Assembly: GCA_030266105.1 (NCBI GenBank)
Contig: JAJDHH010000004.1
Span: forward strand, 1 to 64,000
Source: Eubacteriales bacterium OttesenSCG-928-K08
Lineage (GTDB): Bacteria; Bacillota; Clostridia; Christensenellales; CAG-138
Length of the DNA: 64,000 nt
Direction: 5' to 3'
The position numbers and the translations under genes were made by a program. Below, one piece after another: positions 63,964 through 64,000 of the stretch. The number at the start of each line of letters is the position of its first letter. The stretch's first letter is position 1. The notes beneath the pieces were generated by a model, which saw only the letters and a list, made by a program, of their open reading frames with translations, made no database searches and was not told the origin of the DNA.

Positions 63964-63991
63964 AGTATACCACAGCTTTTCCAAAAGTAAA
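63964..63991 (-). promoter_or_regulatory. Promoter of the radical SAM pair
   Basis: On the minus strand: TTTACT (63986-63991), 16 bases, TATACT (63964-63969). The position relative to the LexA box and gene start is right. Confidence 0.65.
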
Positions 63992-64000
63992 GCCATAATC

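Overview
The window looks like a chromosomal segment of a Bacillota bacterium of the class Clostridia. The evidence is a CtsR-McsA-McsB-ClpC stress operon, strong GGAGG-type ribosome binding sites with many GTG and TTG starts, YesM/YesN-type two-component systems, sortases, lysine synthesis through DapL, the short HisG/HisZ enzyme and a Bacillus-type LexA box. Base composition is near 50 % GC by eye. A Christensenellales-like gut organism is a guess. I saw no rRNA, tRNA, CRISPR array, prophage or transposase.

Layout. 0-4.1 kb (minus strand): a lipoprotein with a TPTA-type tandem repeat, the GTPase TypA, and a membrane-anchored G5/M23 peptidase. 4.2-8.8 kb: ctsR-mcsA-mcsB-clpC behind a promoter with a textbook CtsR box. 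9.4-19.9 kb: one 3509-residue secreted protein of DUF11-like, SpaA/Cna-B-like and related repeats, with no visible cell-wall anchor. 20.0-25.7 kb: a CadC-like ArsR regulator, the ygfK-ssnA pair of the purine/selenium-associated oxidoreductase group behind a terminator-bearing leader RNA, and a GNAT acetyltransferase. 25.7-29.0 kb: two sortases and a YesM-like kinase. 29.1-33.5 kb: an AlaX-type editing protein, an AEC transporter, a nucleotidyltransferase and a stand-alone E2-type acyltransferase.

33.7-44.6 kb is a divergent sugar-type locus. The minus strand carries a sugar-binding lipoprotein, a YesM kinase and a YesN/AraC regulator, probably a three-part sensor. The plus strand carries two ABC permeases, an M20 deacylase/peptidase, a GHL6-like glycosidase and an ABC binding lipoprotein, with no ATPase. 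44.7-49.9 kb: dapL, an unusual aldose-epimerase/RNA-methyltransferase fusion, and thrC. 50.0-59.1 kb: a phosphodiesterase and a complete histidine operon (hisZGDCB, then hisHAFI and a PHP histidinol-phosphatase). 59.3-63.9 kb: a DUF975 membrane protein, a membrane metallophosphoesterase, and a radical-SAM/partner DNA-repair pair preceded by a LexA box.

The gene-free stretches contain at least two families of structured intergenic repeats. Family A has three copies, each just past the stop of a minus-strand gene. Family B has three multi-hairpin copies around the his genes. The transcription terminators also share near-identical arms. These repeats, the ssnA leader, the SOS-linked radical SAM pair and the epimerase-methyltransferase fusion are the most promising leads.
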